This document shows positions 16,430-24,755 of a stretch of 64,000 bases of DNA, piece by piece (position 1 is the first letter of the stretch; every line of letters begins with the position of its first letter). A program made the translations under genes and the position numbers. The notes beneath the pieces were generated by a model. It was not told the origin of the DNA. It saw nothing but the letters and a program-made list of their open reading frames with translations, and searched no databases. Source of the DNA: an uncultured Bacteroidia bacterium (GTDB lineage: Bacteria > Bacteroidota > Bacteroidia > Bacteroidales > F082); assembly GCA_902774295.1 (NCBI GenBank), contig CACYHP010000001.1:62001-126000 (forward strand). The letters are read 5' to 3'.

Positions 16430-16795
16430 TTATTCCGCCTCGTTTTTCTGCTCCTCTTCATTGCTCATCCTGTCGATAAGCATGAATTCGTCCATTAAAA
16501 CCTCCGTGAAATAACGTTTGTTCTTGTCCCTGTCCTCATACTGCCTCGTCTGCAATTTGCCCTCTAATGCCATTAAACGGCCCTTCTTGACGATTTTCTC
16601 CACCGTCTCAGCCGTCCTGCCCCACGCCACAATGTTGTGCCACTCAGTCTCCGTAACAAGCTCGTTCTTGTCATTGTAATGCTTCTCGTTAGTCGCCAAC
16701 GTAAATCTTGCCGACTTCCTCTCACCAAATTTCTTAATCTCCGGATCCGCACCCGGACGTCCAATCAAATGAACCGAATTTCTTAATGTTCCCAT
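16430..16795 (-). CDS. ssb: Single-stranded DNA-binding protein, short form
   Basis: Binds single-stranded DNA in replication and repair. The OB-fold is recognisable from MGTLRNSVHLIGRPGADPE, FTLATNEKH, TEWHNIVAWG and VKKGRLMALEGKLQTRQYED. At 121 residues it is shorter than typical chromosomal SSBs and ends in NEEEQKNEAE. It lacks the acidic, proline- and phenylalanine-containing tip (DDDIPF type) that recruits partner proteins in the E. coli protein. It may be an accessory SSB, or partner binding may differ in this lineage. The start ATG is clear. Confidence 0.93.
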   Translation of the reverse strand: MGTLRNSVHLIGRPGADPEIKKFGERKSARFTLATNEKHYNDKNELVTETEWHNIVAWGRTAETVEKIVKKGRLMALEGKLQTRQYEDRDKNKRYFTEVLMDEFMLIDRMSNEEEQKNEAE

Positions 16796-16858
16796 AATAA
16801 AACCTTGTTTAGTTATTAATGATTAATTTGTATCGCAAATTTACAACCAACAAAAAAA

Positions 16859-16883
16859 ATTAGTCGTACGAAAAACGACTAAT
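16859..16883. terminator. Inverted repeat upstream of ssb
   Basis: Arms ATTAGTCGT and ACGACTAAT around ACGAAAA. It lies 64 nt upstream of the ssb start and could be a terminator, attenuator or operator. A -7-like TAAATTTG sits between it and ssb at 16836-16843 on the minus strand. Confidence 0.4.
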
Positions 16884-16950
16884 CTTTCAATATACCACCT
16901 AAAATATTAATTATCAATATATTACACAAGCTTTTATCAGAACTTCACCC

Positions 16951-16982
16951 CTCCTGAAATGTTAAAAAATTTTAACAATTCA
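16951..16982 (-). promoter_or_regulatory. Conserved GTTAAAA/TTTTAAC palindrome with downstream AGGAGG, copy A
   Basis: The minus strand reads AATTGTTAAAA, then TTTTTTAACATTTC, then AGGAGG. The same arrangement with two differences occurs at 51180-51210 just before asd. The rest of the 318-nt gap between ssb and the giant adhesin holds copy A, the inverted repeat at 16859, the S2 hairpin and the T4 heptads; no gene is seen. Confidence 0.4.
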
Positions 16983-17059
16983 TCTCAATCCATTGATTAT
17001 CAATTATTTATCTTGCAAAAATCCCAAATATTCGTATCTTATTGATTATCAATAAAAAA

Positions 17060-17085
17060 GTAGAGACGCCATACGACGTCTCTAC
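17060..17085 (-). terminator. Terminator hairpin of the 2510-aa adhesin gene; S-family palindrome
   Basis: Arms GTAGAGACG and CGTCTCTAC (perfect) around an 8-nt loop, followed on the minus strand by TTTTTTATTG. It lies 28 nt beyond the stop codon, behind the heptad array. Confidence 0.72.
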
Positions 17086-17113
17086 TAATGTCTAAAGTCT
17101 AACGACTAAAGTC
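17085..17113. repeat. CTAANNN heptad array abutting the 2510-aa adhesin stop (T4)
   Basis: Four exact 7-nt units (CTAATGT, CTAAAGT, CTAACGA, CTAAAGT) at 17085-17112 directly follow the stop codon at 17114-17116 on the minus strand, where they read as TTAG units. Confidence 0.75.
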
Positions 17114-20100
17114 TTATTTGACAACGTTGATTCTCTTAACGTTGCTACCTGTCTCGGTTGTAACCTTGACCATGTAGACACCTGACTCGAGCTGACCCAT
17201 ATTGAGGACCATGCTGTCGCCGCTGACTTCTTGATCAAGAACCATCTGACCCATAGCGTTGAACACTGTCACGTGCTTCATTGCTGTAGCATTGATGTAG
17301 AGATCACCGCTTGTTGGGTTAGGATAGATTGAGTTGATAACCTCATCGTTCTCTGTAACACCAATGTTAATAACAGCTTCAGCCTCGTCACCGCATGACA
17401 TTGCATAGTATGTAACGTCATATTCACCGCCGTAGATAACTCTAATGGTGTAGTTATAGTGACCTGACTCTAATCCTTCATCTACGAATGTTGTTGTGTT
17501 AGCATCGAATATGCCGACAAACTCATCGTTACGATAGAGAATGACACCAAGGATACCCTCTGTTGGAGGTGTTGGAGGAACTGGACCTGCTTCGAGATCA
17601 TAGATAGCTACAATATTAGGTGACTGCTGAACATTAGCGAAGAAGCAAGTCTTGTTGTTGTATGTACCGATGAAGCAACCTCCAGCAATACCATCCTCTG
17701 CGTCATAACCAGGCATGTCATTGCAGACATGTACTGGATCTGAAACCAATGTGTTGGTTGTGATGTTGTAGTCAATCACCTCAACTCTATTTGTTGTCTC
17801 ACCTGATCCGTCTGGAGAAATCTGGCAGAACAGATAGAGGTGTTCAACACCGTCAGCATCCACATAGTATGATGAACCGTATGCACTTGTTGGAGCTGGA
17901 CCGTTCTGGATCAAAGCACCTGTACGGCTGTACAGAGCCAATGTTGTCCAGTTACCTGCCCAGAAACCATCGCGTACTGGATCGTATGTCAAGTGACGTG
18001 ATGTCAAACCTGAACAGTTGATTGTGCTGACCAATGTACGTGTTGTGAAGTCCATGCAGAAGATCTGTGCTCCGCCTGATGAACCATAGAAGTACTGACC
18101 GTCTGTTGTGAGGTCACGGATACCTGTTGCACCTGCAATGTCGAAGCCTTCAACAAATGTACCATCCAAATTGTACTGGTAGAATGTGTAACCACCAGTT
18201 GGTGCTGACTGCCAGCTTGCTGTGTAGATGTAGTTGCCATCTGTTGCAACAGCCTGCTGACCTGCACTTGAACCTGTAAATGATGCTACGAGATCCCACA
18301 TGTTGCGGTTGTTACGTACTGGCATTGCTGAGAGAACACCAGCGTTGTTGCATGACTGTGTAGGAACTGAAATCTCGTGGACTTCACCCTTAGCACCTTC
18401 TGCTACGTAAACGCGGAGCATCCAACCATAACCAGAAACACCGGCATTTGCAAGATCCATCCAGCTTGAACCGTCGAGAGAGACCCAACGTGCGTTAACA
18501 TCACCAGCGCCTGACTCCATGTAAGCTGCTGCGCAGTATGATGTGCATGTTGCATTGTAGAACACAACCCAGAGGTTCTGTGAATCGTCAATGTTAACTG
18601 GCTCTGCAAATTCGTATTCAACGAAGCCTGGTGTAGCACCTGTTGTAGCAACGTTCACTGTACCGACTGCTGTGCCAGGAGCTGTTGTGCCACCCTGGTA
18701 GATAGTAGCTGTACCTGTGAATGCATAACCTGCGTTACCTGCATCGTATGTAGCAACCTTTGTTACATAGTCGCCAGTGTATGAACCAGCTGGGAACATA
18801 ATTGCCCAGTAGAATGGACCGCCAGCACCAATGTTGTTGTCGTTGCTACCATTGTCATAGTAGTACCACTGACCTTCACCTGGTGTTGGAGGAGGTGTTG
18901 GACCATTAGGCAATGTCCATGTAAGTGTTACGTCAGCATTATTGACTGATGTGTTGAATGATGTCGTACCATCAAAGTTGTCGCATGGATTGTATGTGAA
19001 TGTGTATTCTGACCACTCACCCATACCTGATGCATAGAGTGGAGCAACTGCAGCAACGTGCTGTGAACCTTCTGTCATGCCTTCAACTGGCAACTGTGCA
19101 AATGGGTAATATGTCTCACCAACGTATTCACCGTCAAGCATAAGCTTGTAGCTCAATGCAGCGCGATCAGCTTTTGCACCTGTTGACAATGTAACGTCGT
19201 CAATCCAGATCTCATACATGTCGTAGTTGACATCGTGGAATCCGATGTAAACTGACTGACCTGCGTATGCACTCAAGTCGATTGTGTGCTGACGCCAGTT
19301 TTCATAACGTGTGTCGTTGTGACGTACGATTGCACCGTCGCTGCCTGTACCCTTAGCACCACCGTTCCAAATCTGTGTGAAGTCGGCTGCTGTTGGGTTA
19401 TCAACTGTTGCAATGACCACTGAGAAGTTCTCTGGATAAGTGTCGTTAGCGTTATCTGCAAAGAATGTCAATGTTGAACCGTTAACGATGTCATACTTCT
19501 GAGGAGTATACATGTAGCTGTCTGTGTTGAATGCACCAACATAGTCAACGAATGAGTAGCACATTGCGAAGCCTGTACCTGTGTGTGCAAGTCCTGTGTA
19601 GTCATGACCACCGAGGTTCTGGCTGCTGTGTAACCATTCACCACCGTCTGTGTTGACTGTGAGAACATTCCAACCATTCAAACCACCTTCGAAGCTTTCT
19701 TCGAATGAATCATCACCTGTAGGACCTGGAGTTGGACCAACTGATCCGCCGTCCCACATTGCCCAACCTGTAGGTGATACATACAAACCATCAACTGGAG
19801 TAATAACCTCTTGGAGGACGTATGTTAATGAAATTTCGTCTTCGTCAGCAACCAAAAGATCGATGATATCTGTGTAACCATCAAGCTCAATCTCAACAAG
19901 GTATTCACCCTTGCGGATTTCCTCTGTAATTGTACCAGTCTCATCAATTGTGAACTCATACTCTCTGTCAGCTGCTTCGAGCTCAACAACAGCACCAGCT
20001 GGTGACTGACCGTTGTTCAAAGCAACATTAACTGTCAATGTTGCAATCATATCCTTGTCAATAACATTTGACCAAAGGATTTCTGAGATACCGTCGCCTG

Positions 20101-23100
20101 TTGGACCTGGTGTTGGAGGAACTGGTGCTGAACCTGCATGAGTAATTGTAACATCGTCAATCCAGATTTCGTATGCATCATAGTTGACATCGTGGAATGC
20201 AATCCAGATCTCCTGACCTGCATAATCTGCCAAGCTGATCTCGTGTGAACGCCAGTTCTGATAACGGTTTTCTGCACGACGTACCGTTGCGCCATTGCTG
20301 CCAGTACCCTTAGCACCACCACTCCAAATCTGTGTGAAGTCTGCTGCTGTTGGGTTAGCTGCTGTAGAAACGCAAACTGAGAAATTCTCTGGATAACTGT
20401 CGTTACCATTGTCTGCCCAGAATGCAATTGATGAGTTTGCATCAATGCTGTACTTCTGAGGTGATACGAGATATGCATCTGTATCGTATGCGCCGTCATA
20501 GTCAATAAATGAGTAGCACATTGCAAAGCCTGTACCAGTATGTGCCGCATCTGTGTAGTCATAACCACCAGGGTTGTCGTCGCTATTCAGCCACTCGCCA
20601 CCGTCTGCGTTGACTTTAATACATGTCCAACCATCTAAGCTGCCATCTTCGAAGCCGAATGTAGCTGTTTCACGGTTTGGAACTGGAGCGTAGCCTTCGT
20701 ATGTGGCTGCGATACCCCACTGCCATTCACCATATGGTAATGCTGGCCATTCTGTATCAAGATATTCATAAACATCACCTGCGATACCTTGAGCGAGGAG
20801 TGTTGGATTCTCAACTGATTCTTCGTCGATGTTGTTACGACGATAGAGGTTGTAGCTTACGAATTCGCGGTTGCCACCATTCAGGTCAATTGAACGGCTG
20901 TTCAATTCTGATCTCATGTCAATCTTCCTAATAGGAGCTTCAACTCTATTAGCTAACATGGCTGGATCTGCAACTTTGCAATCAATGTTTGCATAAGCAT
21001 TGTCACTTTCTGATGCATTAGCTGTGTTCTTAGCACCACCAGTGATTGTTACGTCAACGCCATCGTTGTTGCCATATCTTGACACTACAAATTCATATGT
21101 GTTACCTGCTTCGAACACGTAATCGTCCTGACGACCACCAACATTACCGTTAGATGCTGCAATCCAGATACGATCGCTTGGTGTTGGGTTGGTGATGCAC
21201 CAATCATAGATACCAGATGGGATTGTAATTGTAACGCTTGCGTTGTTAACCATGTTCTGTGTTGAGCAGTTGCCATCGGCATTTGTAGGGATCTTGTGGC
21301 TGAACTGATCGTAGATGCCTTCATTGCCTGAGCAGTTCATGCTCAATGCACCTGTCTCAGGAATTATTGTGCCATAGAGTGAGTGTGTCTCATCGAGCAA
21401 CATCTGGTAACCTGAACCGTCACCCCATACATCTGGAGCTGTGAGGATAACTGTCACATCGCCTGGCGCTGGAGGAGGAGTTGGTTCAACCTTTCTGAAC
21501 ATTGTGATGTTATCAACATAGATGCAGTCATCGTTAGCGTTCACTGAACCGTCCTTAGCATATTCCCACTTGTAAGTGTGTGTACCACCTGTTACTGAGA
21601 ACTCTTTGTAAGCATATGGCAATTCACCGCTAAGAGCTGAACCTTTTTCTACACCGTCAATGTAGAAGTGGAACTTGTCGTAGTTAGTTTCTGAAGAAAC
21701 TCTTACATAGAAGCCCATCTTTGCCTCTGCAAATGGAACGTCAACGGTTGCCTCAATTGAAGAAACACCGCTTGCAACACCTTCGCAGGTTGACTTCATG
21801 CAGTATGTGCCTTCGTATGGGTTAGTTGTTGTGATAGCCCATGGATACTGTGCTGGCAATGTGAATTCTGCCTGTGAGAAGTCGCCTGTTTCGAAGTCAA
21901 CAATCATCTCTGCTGGATCCCATGACCACTCTACCAAAACATCAGATTCTTCTTCTGTTGCTGTAATCTGACCGAGAGGATAGTAGAATTCGTGTGTGAT
22001 GATGTCTTCAACTCCTGTCAACTGATCGTATGCAACATAGATCACAGTTGCTGCAGGCTCATAACCTTCTGTGAGAATACCGACAGCATAGAGACCAGCG
22101 AGGACTTCGCCTTCATAGAAACCAGTCTCGTCTGTTAAGAATTCATACTGCTGAACTGCACCGTATTCATCAATACCTACTACAACCATTGTAGCATTTG
22201 CAATTGGATGTAATGTGTCTGTGTCATAGACATAGCCATTGACTGAACCAAAGCCTGTCATATAAGCTGTATCAGGTGCTGACAAAAGTGATTCACCAGC
22301 GTCATACACTGCTGAAACCTGGAATAAATAACCATCCATGTTGTATGGAAGATCTTCAACTGCATATTCTGTAGTTGTAACGAGTGATTCGTTGATCTTC
22401 ACACCATCCTGATAGATGTTGTAACCCTTGAATGAACGTTCTGGGGCTGTCCATGTGAGCATTGCTGCATCGCCTGGGTAAAGTTCTGGGTTAGTGACAA
22501 CCACTTCATCAACAGCGCTGATAGGTGTTGTGAAAGCAATGATTTCACCCATTGTTGTACCTGCAGCGTTACGCTCGTTAACCTGCATGAAGTAGCTCTG
22601 GTTAGGCTCGAGGTCCAAAATGAATGCTGACTCAACGAGATAGTCTGTCCAGTCGATCAATGCTGTTTGTGGAGGATACTGTGTACCAACCAAAACCTGC
22701 ATCTCTTCTGTGTAGTTACCGAGGACCCACTCAGCGAGATATGGAGTGGTAATGTTTGTCATTCCATCGTATGGAGAAATGATGTATGCCTGCTCAGGAG
22801 CTGGAACTTCAGCTGTTTCAATTGCAACTGGGAATTCAGTGTCGGTTGAAGCTGCAACTAAGTAGTATGTACCAGCTGGGACATACATGTCTTCAATGTT
22901 GTCGTTCTCAACAACATCACGATTGTTGTTCTGTTTGAGCTGTGCTTTTGGAGTACCCATTGCCAAACCTTCAGCTTCTGCAATCTGACCTGCTGCCGGC
23001 TTGCTCTCTCTGATAGTCATGTCAGCGAGGTTAACTGTAACTTCACGACCTGTAGGCAACTCGAGGAAACGAGTGTAAATAACAGGAGTGTAAGTTGTGC

Positions 23101-24646
23101 TGCTGTACCATGATGTTAAGTCTGTTGTGTACCAAATCTTACTATTTGTTGCATCAACTGGTTGTTTACCGCAGTATGCTGCATATGGGCTGTCTGAATA
23201 GAACATAACCCAGATATTCTCGTCATCACCTAAGAACTGTGGTTCATTGAGGTTAAGATCGAAGAAATAGAATGGCTCATAGTTATTGAATTCCTGATAA
23301 TAAACTATGTTGTTGAGGTCTGGTGTGTCACCGCCCTTCAAAATCATAAAGTCATAGTATGAACCTTCACGGGCTGCTGCTTCAACTGTTGTGATGGCGC
23401 AGTTGCCAAGACCGAGTTCCTGAAGCATTTCAGGAGTGATTCTGTAACCGAAGATCATGCCACCACCTGCTGATGAGCCGAAGAATGTGTTGCTGCCTGT
23501 GTAGCTGTAGCTGAACCACATGCTCACTGGGCCTGGGTTGATTGTTGGGCCATTGTACTCATAGTTGTTGTCTTCCATTGGGCCACCTTCGCCGTTGAAG
23601 TCCTCTGTGTAGAGAGCTGCAACACCGTCAGCACCTGTTGTACCGGCTGTGAGCATCACGTCGTTAGCAAAAGTCATTTTGTAAACAGCGTCAGCACCTT
23701 CTGTAGCTTCAGGAAGCTCGTAGTTCTTGTAGATACCTGCAGGAGCATTGCCAGCGTATGGGAATGATGAGACAACTGTAGCTTTCTCATAAACATCACC
23801 ATTAACTGGGTTGTAAGCATTTGCTGTAACATTGAACTGCTGTGCGTCTCTGTTGCCGCTGAAAAGAACTGTCATTGTGCTGTTGACTGCGCCTTCTTCA
23901 GCTTCACCTGTTGTCAATTCAACCTCAAGTGGATGTGCTGCAGTGAGTGTTGCAGGCAATTCAGCATTGTATGTGAAGTAATTGCCGCTGAAATCCAATG
24001 CATTGACTGTTGTACCTGAGCCATTGATTGTGAACACGTACGGAGCCATCCAAGCGCCATTCGGACGATAACCGAGGTCGAGAACGTCTGGAGTTGTTGT
24101 GAGAGCTCCACCACCGCTAGGAAGTGCTGCTGTCAAAGTGATGTCATCAATGAACAGATAGAACTGGTCGTTTGATGTGCAAGCGATAGAAACATACTTT
24201 GTGCCGGCTGGAAAGTCATAGCTGTATTCTTGATATGCTCCAGCTCCGTACATAGTTGTGCAAGTCACTTCGCTACCCCATGTGAATTCTGTTGGGTCAT
24301 TCGTGGTTGATGAATAACCGACTTTGAATGTTTCAGGATAGTTGCTACTATACCTTGCGGCATAGAAAGTGAAATTAACACCATCGTTGTCATCCAACTC
24401 AGGTGAAATGAGGTACTGAGGATAATTTGCTGTGTAATAGAATCTGAAAGCATAATTACCAGTATTTCCCCCGTATGAGCTTGTTGGACCTGATGAGGAA
24501 TGGCAATGGTTCATTGTCCAGTCGCCCAAGCCATCCTCGAAACCTTGTTCGATTACCTGGTCGGCGCGATTTTGCTGGACGTTAGCTCTCGTCACGCCTG
24601 TGAAAGCGAACAAGAACATCGTTAATAATAGAAAAACTTTTTTCAT
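17114..24646 (-). CDS. Giant modular T9SS surface protein with cleaved-adhesin and DUF2436 (gingipain/HagA-like) modules
   Basis: A 2510-residue exported protein with a signal peptide (MKKVFLLLTMFLFAFTGVTRA). Modules in order: cleaved-adhesin/choice-of-anchor J (about 33-180); a fibronectin-like segment (~640-795); carboxypeptidase-regulatory-like (~797-880); adhesin-like (~919-1052); DUF2436 (~1060-1210, DVWGDGSGYQMLLD); two near-copies of a choice-of-anchor J domain (~1326-1505 and ~1642-1818) separated by a carboxypeptidase-like module; a WYYYD module (~1925-2082); a propeller-like stretch (~2112-2355); and a type A T9SS domain (SIYPNPTSG, ~2435-2510). DUF2436 next to adhesin domains is characteristic of Porphyromonas gingipains and HagA, but no protease domain is present. 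Probably an adhesin or hemagglutinin; the ligand is unknown. Codon use (ACA, GTT, GGT, CGT, TCA) differs from C-ending dnaG. Confidence 0.9.
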   Translation of the reverse strand: MKKVFLLLTMFLFAFTGVTRANVQQNRADQVIEQGFEDGLGDWTMNHCHSSSGPTSSYGGNTGNYAFRFYYTANYPQYLISPELDDNDGVNFTFYAARYSSNYPETFKVGYSSTTNDPTEFTWGSEVTCTTMYGAGAYQEYSYDFPAGTKYVSIACTSNDQFYLFIDDITLTAALPSGGGALTTTPDVLDLGYRPNGAWMAPYVFTINGSGTTVNALDFSGNYFTYNAELPATLTAAHPLEVELTTGEAEEGAVNSTMTVLFSGNRDAQQFNVTANAYNPVNGDVYEKATVVSSFPYAGNAPAGIYKNYELPEATEGADAVYKMTFANDVMLTAGTTGADGVAALYTEDFNGEGGPMEDNNYEYNGPTINPGPVSMWFSYSYTGSNTFFGSSAGGGMIFGYRITPEMLQELGLGNCAITTVEAAAREGSYYDFMILKGGDTPDLNNIVYYQEFNNYEPFYFFDLNLNEPQFLGDDENIWVMFYSDSPYAAYCGKQPVDATNSKIWYTTDLTSWYSSTTYTPVIYTRFLELPTGREVTVNLADMTIRESKPAAGQIAEAEGLAMGTPKAQLKQNNNRDVVENDNIEDMYVPAGTYYLVAASTDTEFPVAIETAEVPAPEQAYIISPYDGMTNITTPYLAEWVLGNYTEEMQVLVGTQYPPQTALIDWTDYLVESAFILDLEPNQSYFMQVNERNAAGTTMGEIIAFTTPISAVDEVVVTNPELYPGDAAMLTWTAPERSFKGYNIYQDGVKINESLVTTTEYAVEDLPYNMDGYLFQVSAVYDAGESLLSAPDTAYMTGFGSVNGYVYDTDTLHPIANATMVVVGIDEYGAVQQYEFLTDETGFYEGEVLAGLYAVGILTEGYEPAATVIYVAYDQLTGVEDIITHEFYYPLGQITATEEESDVLVEWSWDPAEMIVDFETGDFSQAEFTLPAQYPWAITTTNPYEGTYCMKSTCEGVASGVSSIEATVDVPFAEAKMGFYVRVSSETNYDKFHFYIDGVEKGSALSGELPYAYKEFSVTGGTHTYKWEYAKDGSVNANDDCIYVDNITMFRKVEPTPPPAPGDVTVILTAPDVWGDGSGYQMLLDETHSLYGTIIPETGALSMNCSGNEGIYDQFSHKIPTNADGNCSTQNMVNNASVTITIPSGIYDWCITNPTPSDRIWIAASNGNVGGRQDDYVFEAGNTYEFVVSRYGNNDGVDVTITGGAKNTANASESDNAYANIDCKVADPAMLANRVEAPIRKIDMRSELNSRSIDLNGGNREFVSYNLYRRNNIDEESVENPTLLAQGIAGDVYEYLDTEWPALPYGEWQWGIAATYEGYAPVPNRETATFGFEDGSLDGWTCIKVNADGGEWLNSDDNPGGYDYTDAAHTGTGFAMCYSFIDYDGAYDTDAYLVSPQKYSIDANSSIAFWADNGNDSYPENFSVCVSTAANPTAADFTQIWSGGAKGTGSNGATVRRAENRYQNWRSHEISLADYAGQEIWIAFHDVNYDAYEIWIDDVTITHAGSAPVPPTPGPTGDGISEILWSNVIDKDMIATLTVNVALNNGQSPAGAVVELEAADREYEFTIDETGTITEEIRKGEYLVEIELDGYTDIIDLLVADEDEISLTYVLQEVITPVDGLYVSPTGWAMWDGGSVGPTPGPTGDDSFEESFEGGLNGWNVLTVNTDGGEWLHSSQNLGGHDYTGLAHTGTGFAMCYSFVDYVGAFNTDSYMYTPQKYDIVNGSTLTFFADNANDTYPENFSVVIATVDNPTAADFTQIWNGGAKGTGSDGAIVRHNDTRYENWRQHTIDLSAYAGQSVYIGFHDVNYDMYEIWIDDVTLSTGAKADRAALSYKLMLDGEYVGETYYPFAQLPVEGMTEGSQHVAAVAPLYASGMGEWSEYTFTYNPCDNFDGTTSFNTSVNNADVTLTWTLPNGPTPPPTPGEGQWYYYDNGSNDNNIGAGGPFYWAIMFPAGSYTGDYVTKVATYDAGNAGYAFTGTATIYQGGTTAPGTAVGTVNVATTGATPGFVEYEFAEPVNIDDSQNLWVVFYNATCTSYCAAAYMESGAGDVNARWVSLDGSSWMDLANAGVSGYGWMLRVYVAEGAKGEVHEISVPTQSCNNAGVLSAMPVRNNRNMWDLVASFTGSSAGQQAVATDGNYIYTASWQSAPTGGYTFYQYNLDGTFVEGFDIAGATGIRDLTTDGQYFYGSSGGAQIFCMDFTTRTLVSTINCSGLTSRHLTYDPVRDGFWAGNWTTLALYSRTGALIQNGPAPTSAYGSSYYVDADGVEHLYLFCQISPDGSGETTNRVEVIDYNITTNTLVSDPVHVCNDMPGYDAEDGIAGGCFIGTYNNKTCFFANVQQSPNIVAIYDLEAGPVPPTPPTEGILGVILYRNDEFVGIFDANTTTFVDEGLESGHYNYTIRVIYGGEYDVTYYAMSCGDEAEAVINIGVTENDEVINSIYPNPTSGDLYINATAMKHVTVFNAMGQMVLDQEVSGDSMVLNMGQLESGVYMVKVTTETGSNVKRINVVK
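19193..19723 (-). repeat. Second copy of duplicated adhesin module
   Basis: Encodes residues ~1642-1818, including DGGEWLHSSQNLGGHDYTG, THTGTGFAMCYSF-like and DVNYDMYEIWIDDVT segments. It is closely similar to the module at 20132-20671 in the same gene and contains identical words such as NPTAADFTQIW. Confidence 0.85.
20132..20671 (-). repeat. First copy of duplicated adhesin module
   Basis: Encodes residues ~1326-1505, with GGEWLNSDDNPGGYDYTD, AHTGTGFAMCYSF, NPTAADFTQIW and DVNYDAYEIWIDDVT. The high similarity to 19193-19723 indicates a recent internal duplication. Confidence 0.85.
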
Positions 24647-24702
24647 AATAGAAAAATTTAGTTAATAATTATGTTAATTTCTCAATTTTTCATTTTAACT
24701 CC

Positions 24703-24740
24703 AATAAGGAGCGTCACTTTTTAGGGTGACGTTCCTTATT
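24703..24740 (-). terminator. Hairpin between the two giant adhesin genes
   Basis: Arms AATAAGGAGCGTCAC and GTGACGTTCCTTATT (one mismatch) around TTTTTAGG. It lies 16 nt after the stop of the upstream 2065-aa gene. No TAnnTTTG element is visible between it and the 24646 start, so the downstream gene may depend on readthrough or an atypical promoter. Confidence 0.72.
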
Positions 24741-24755
24741 ATTAATAGGTGTCTA

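Noticed and set aside
16236..16514. Open frame of 92 codons on the plus strand
   Set aside because: It overlaps ssb and the start of the dehydrogenase gene and shows no recognisable family; it mostly covers the repeat-like block 16284-16429.
17085..17113. CRISPR-like array from regular 7-nt units
   Set aside because: Units are far too short, without spacers, and no cas gene is present; it is a heptad repeat.
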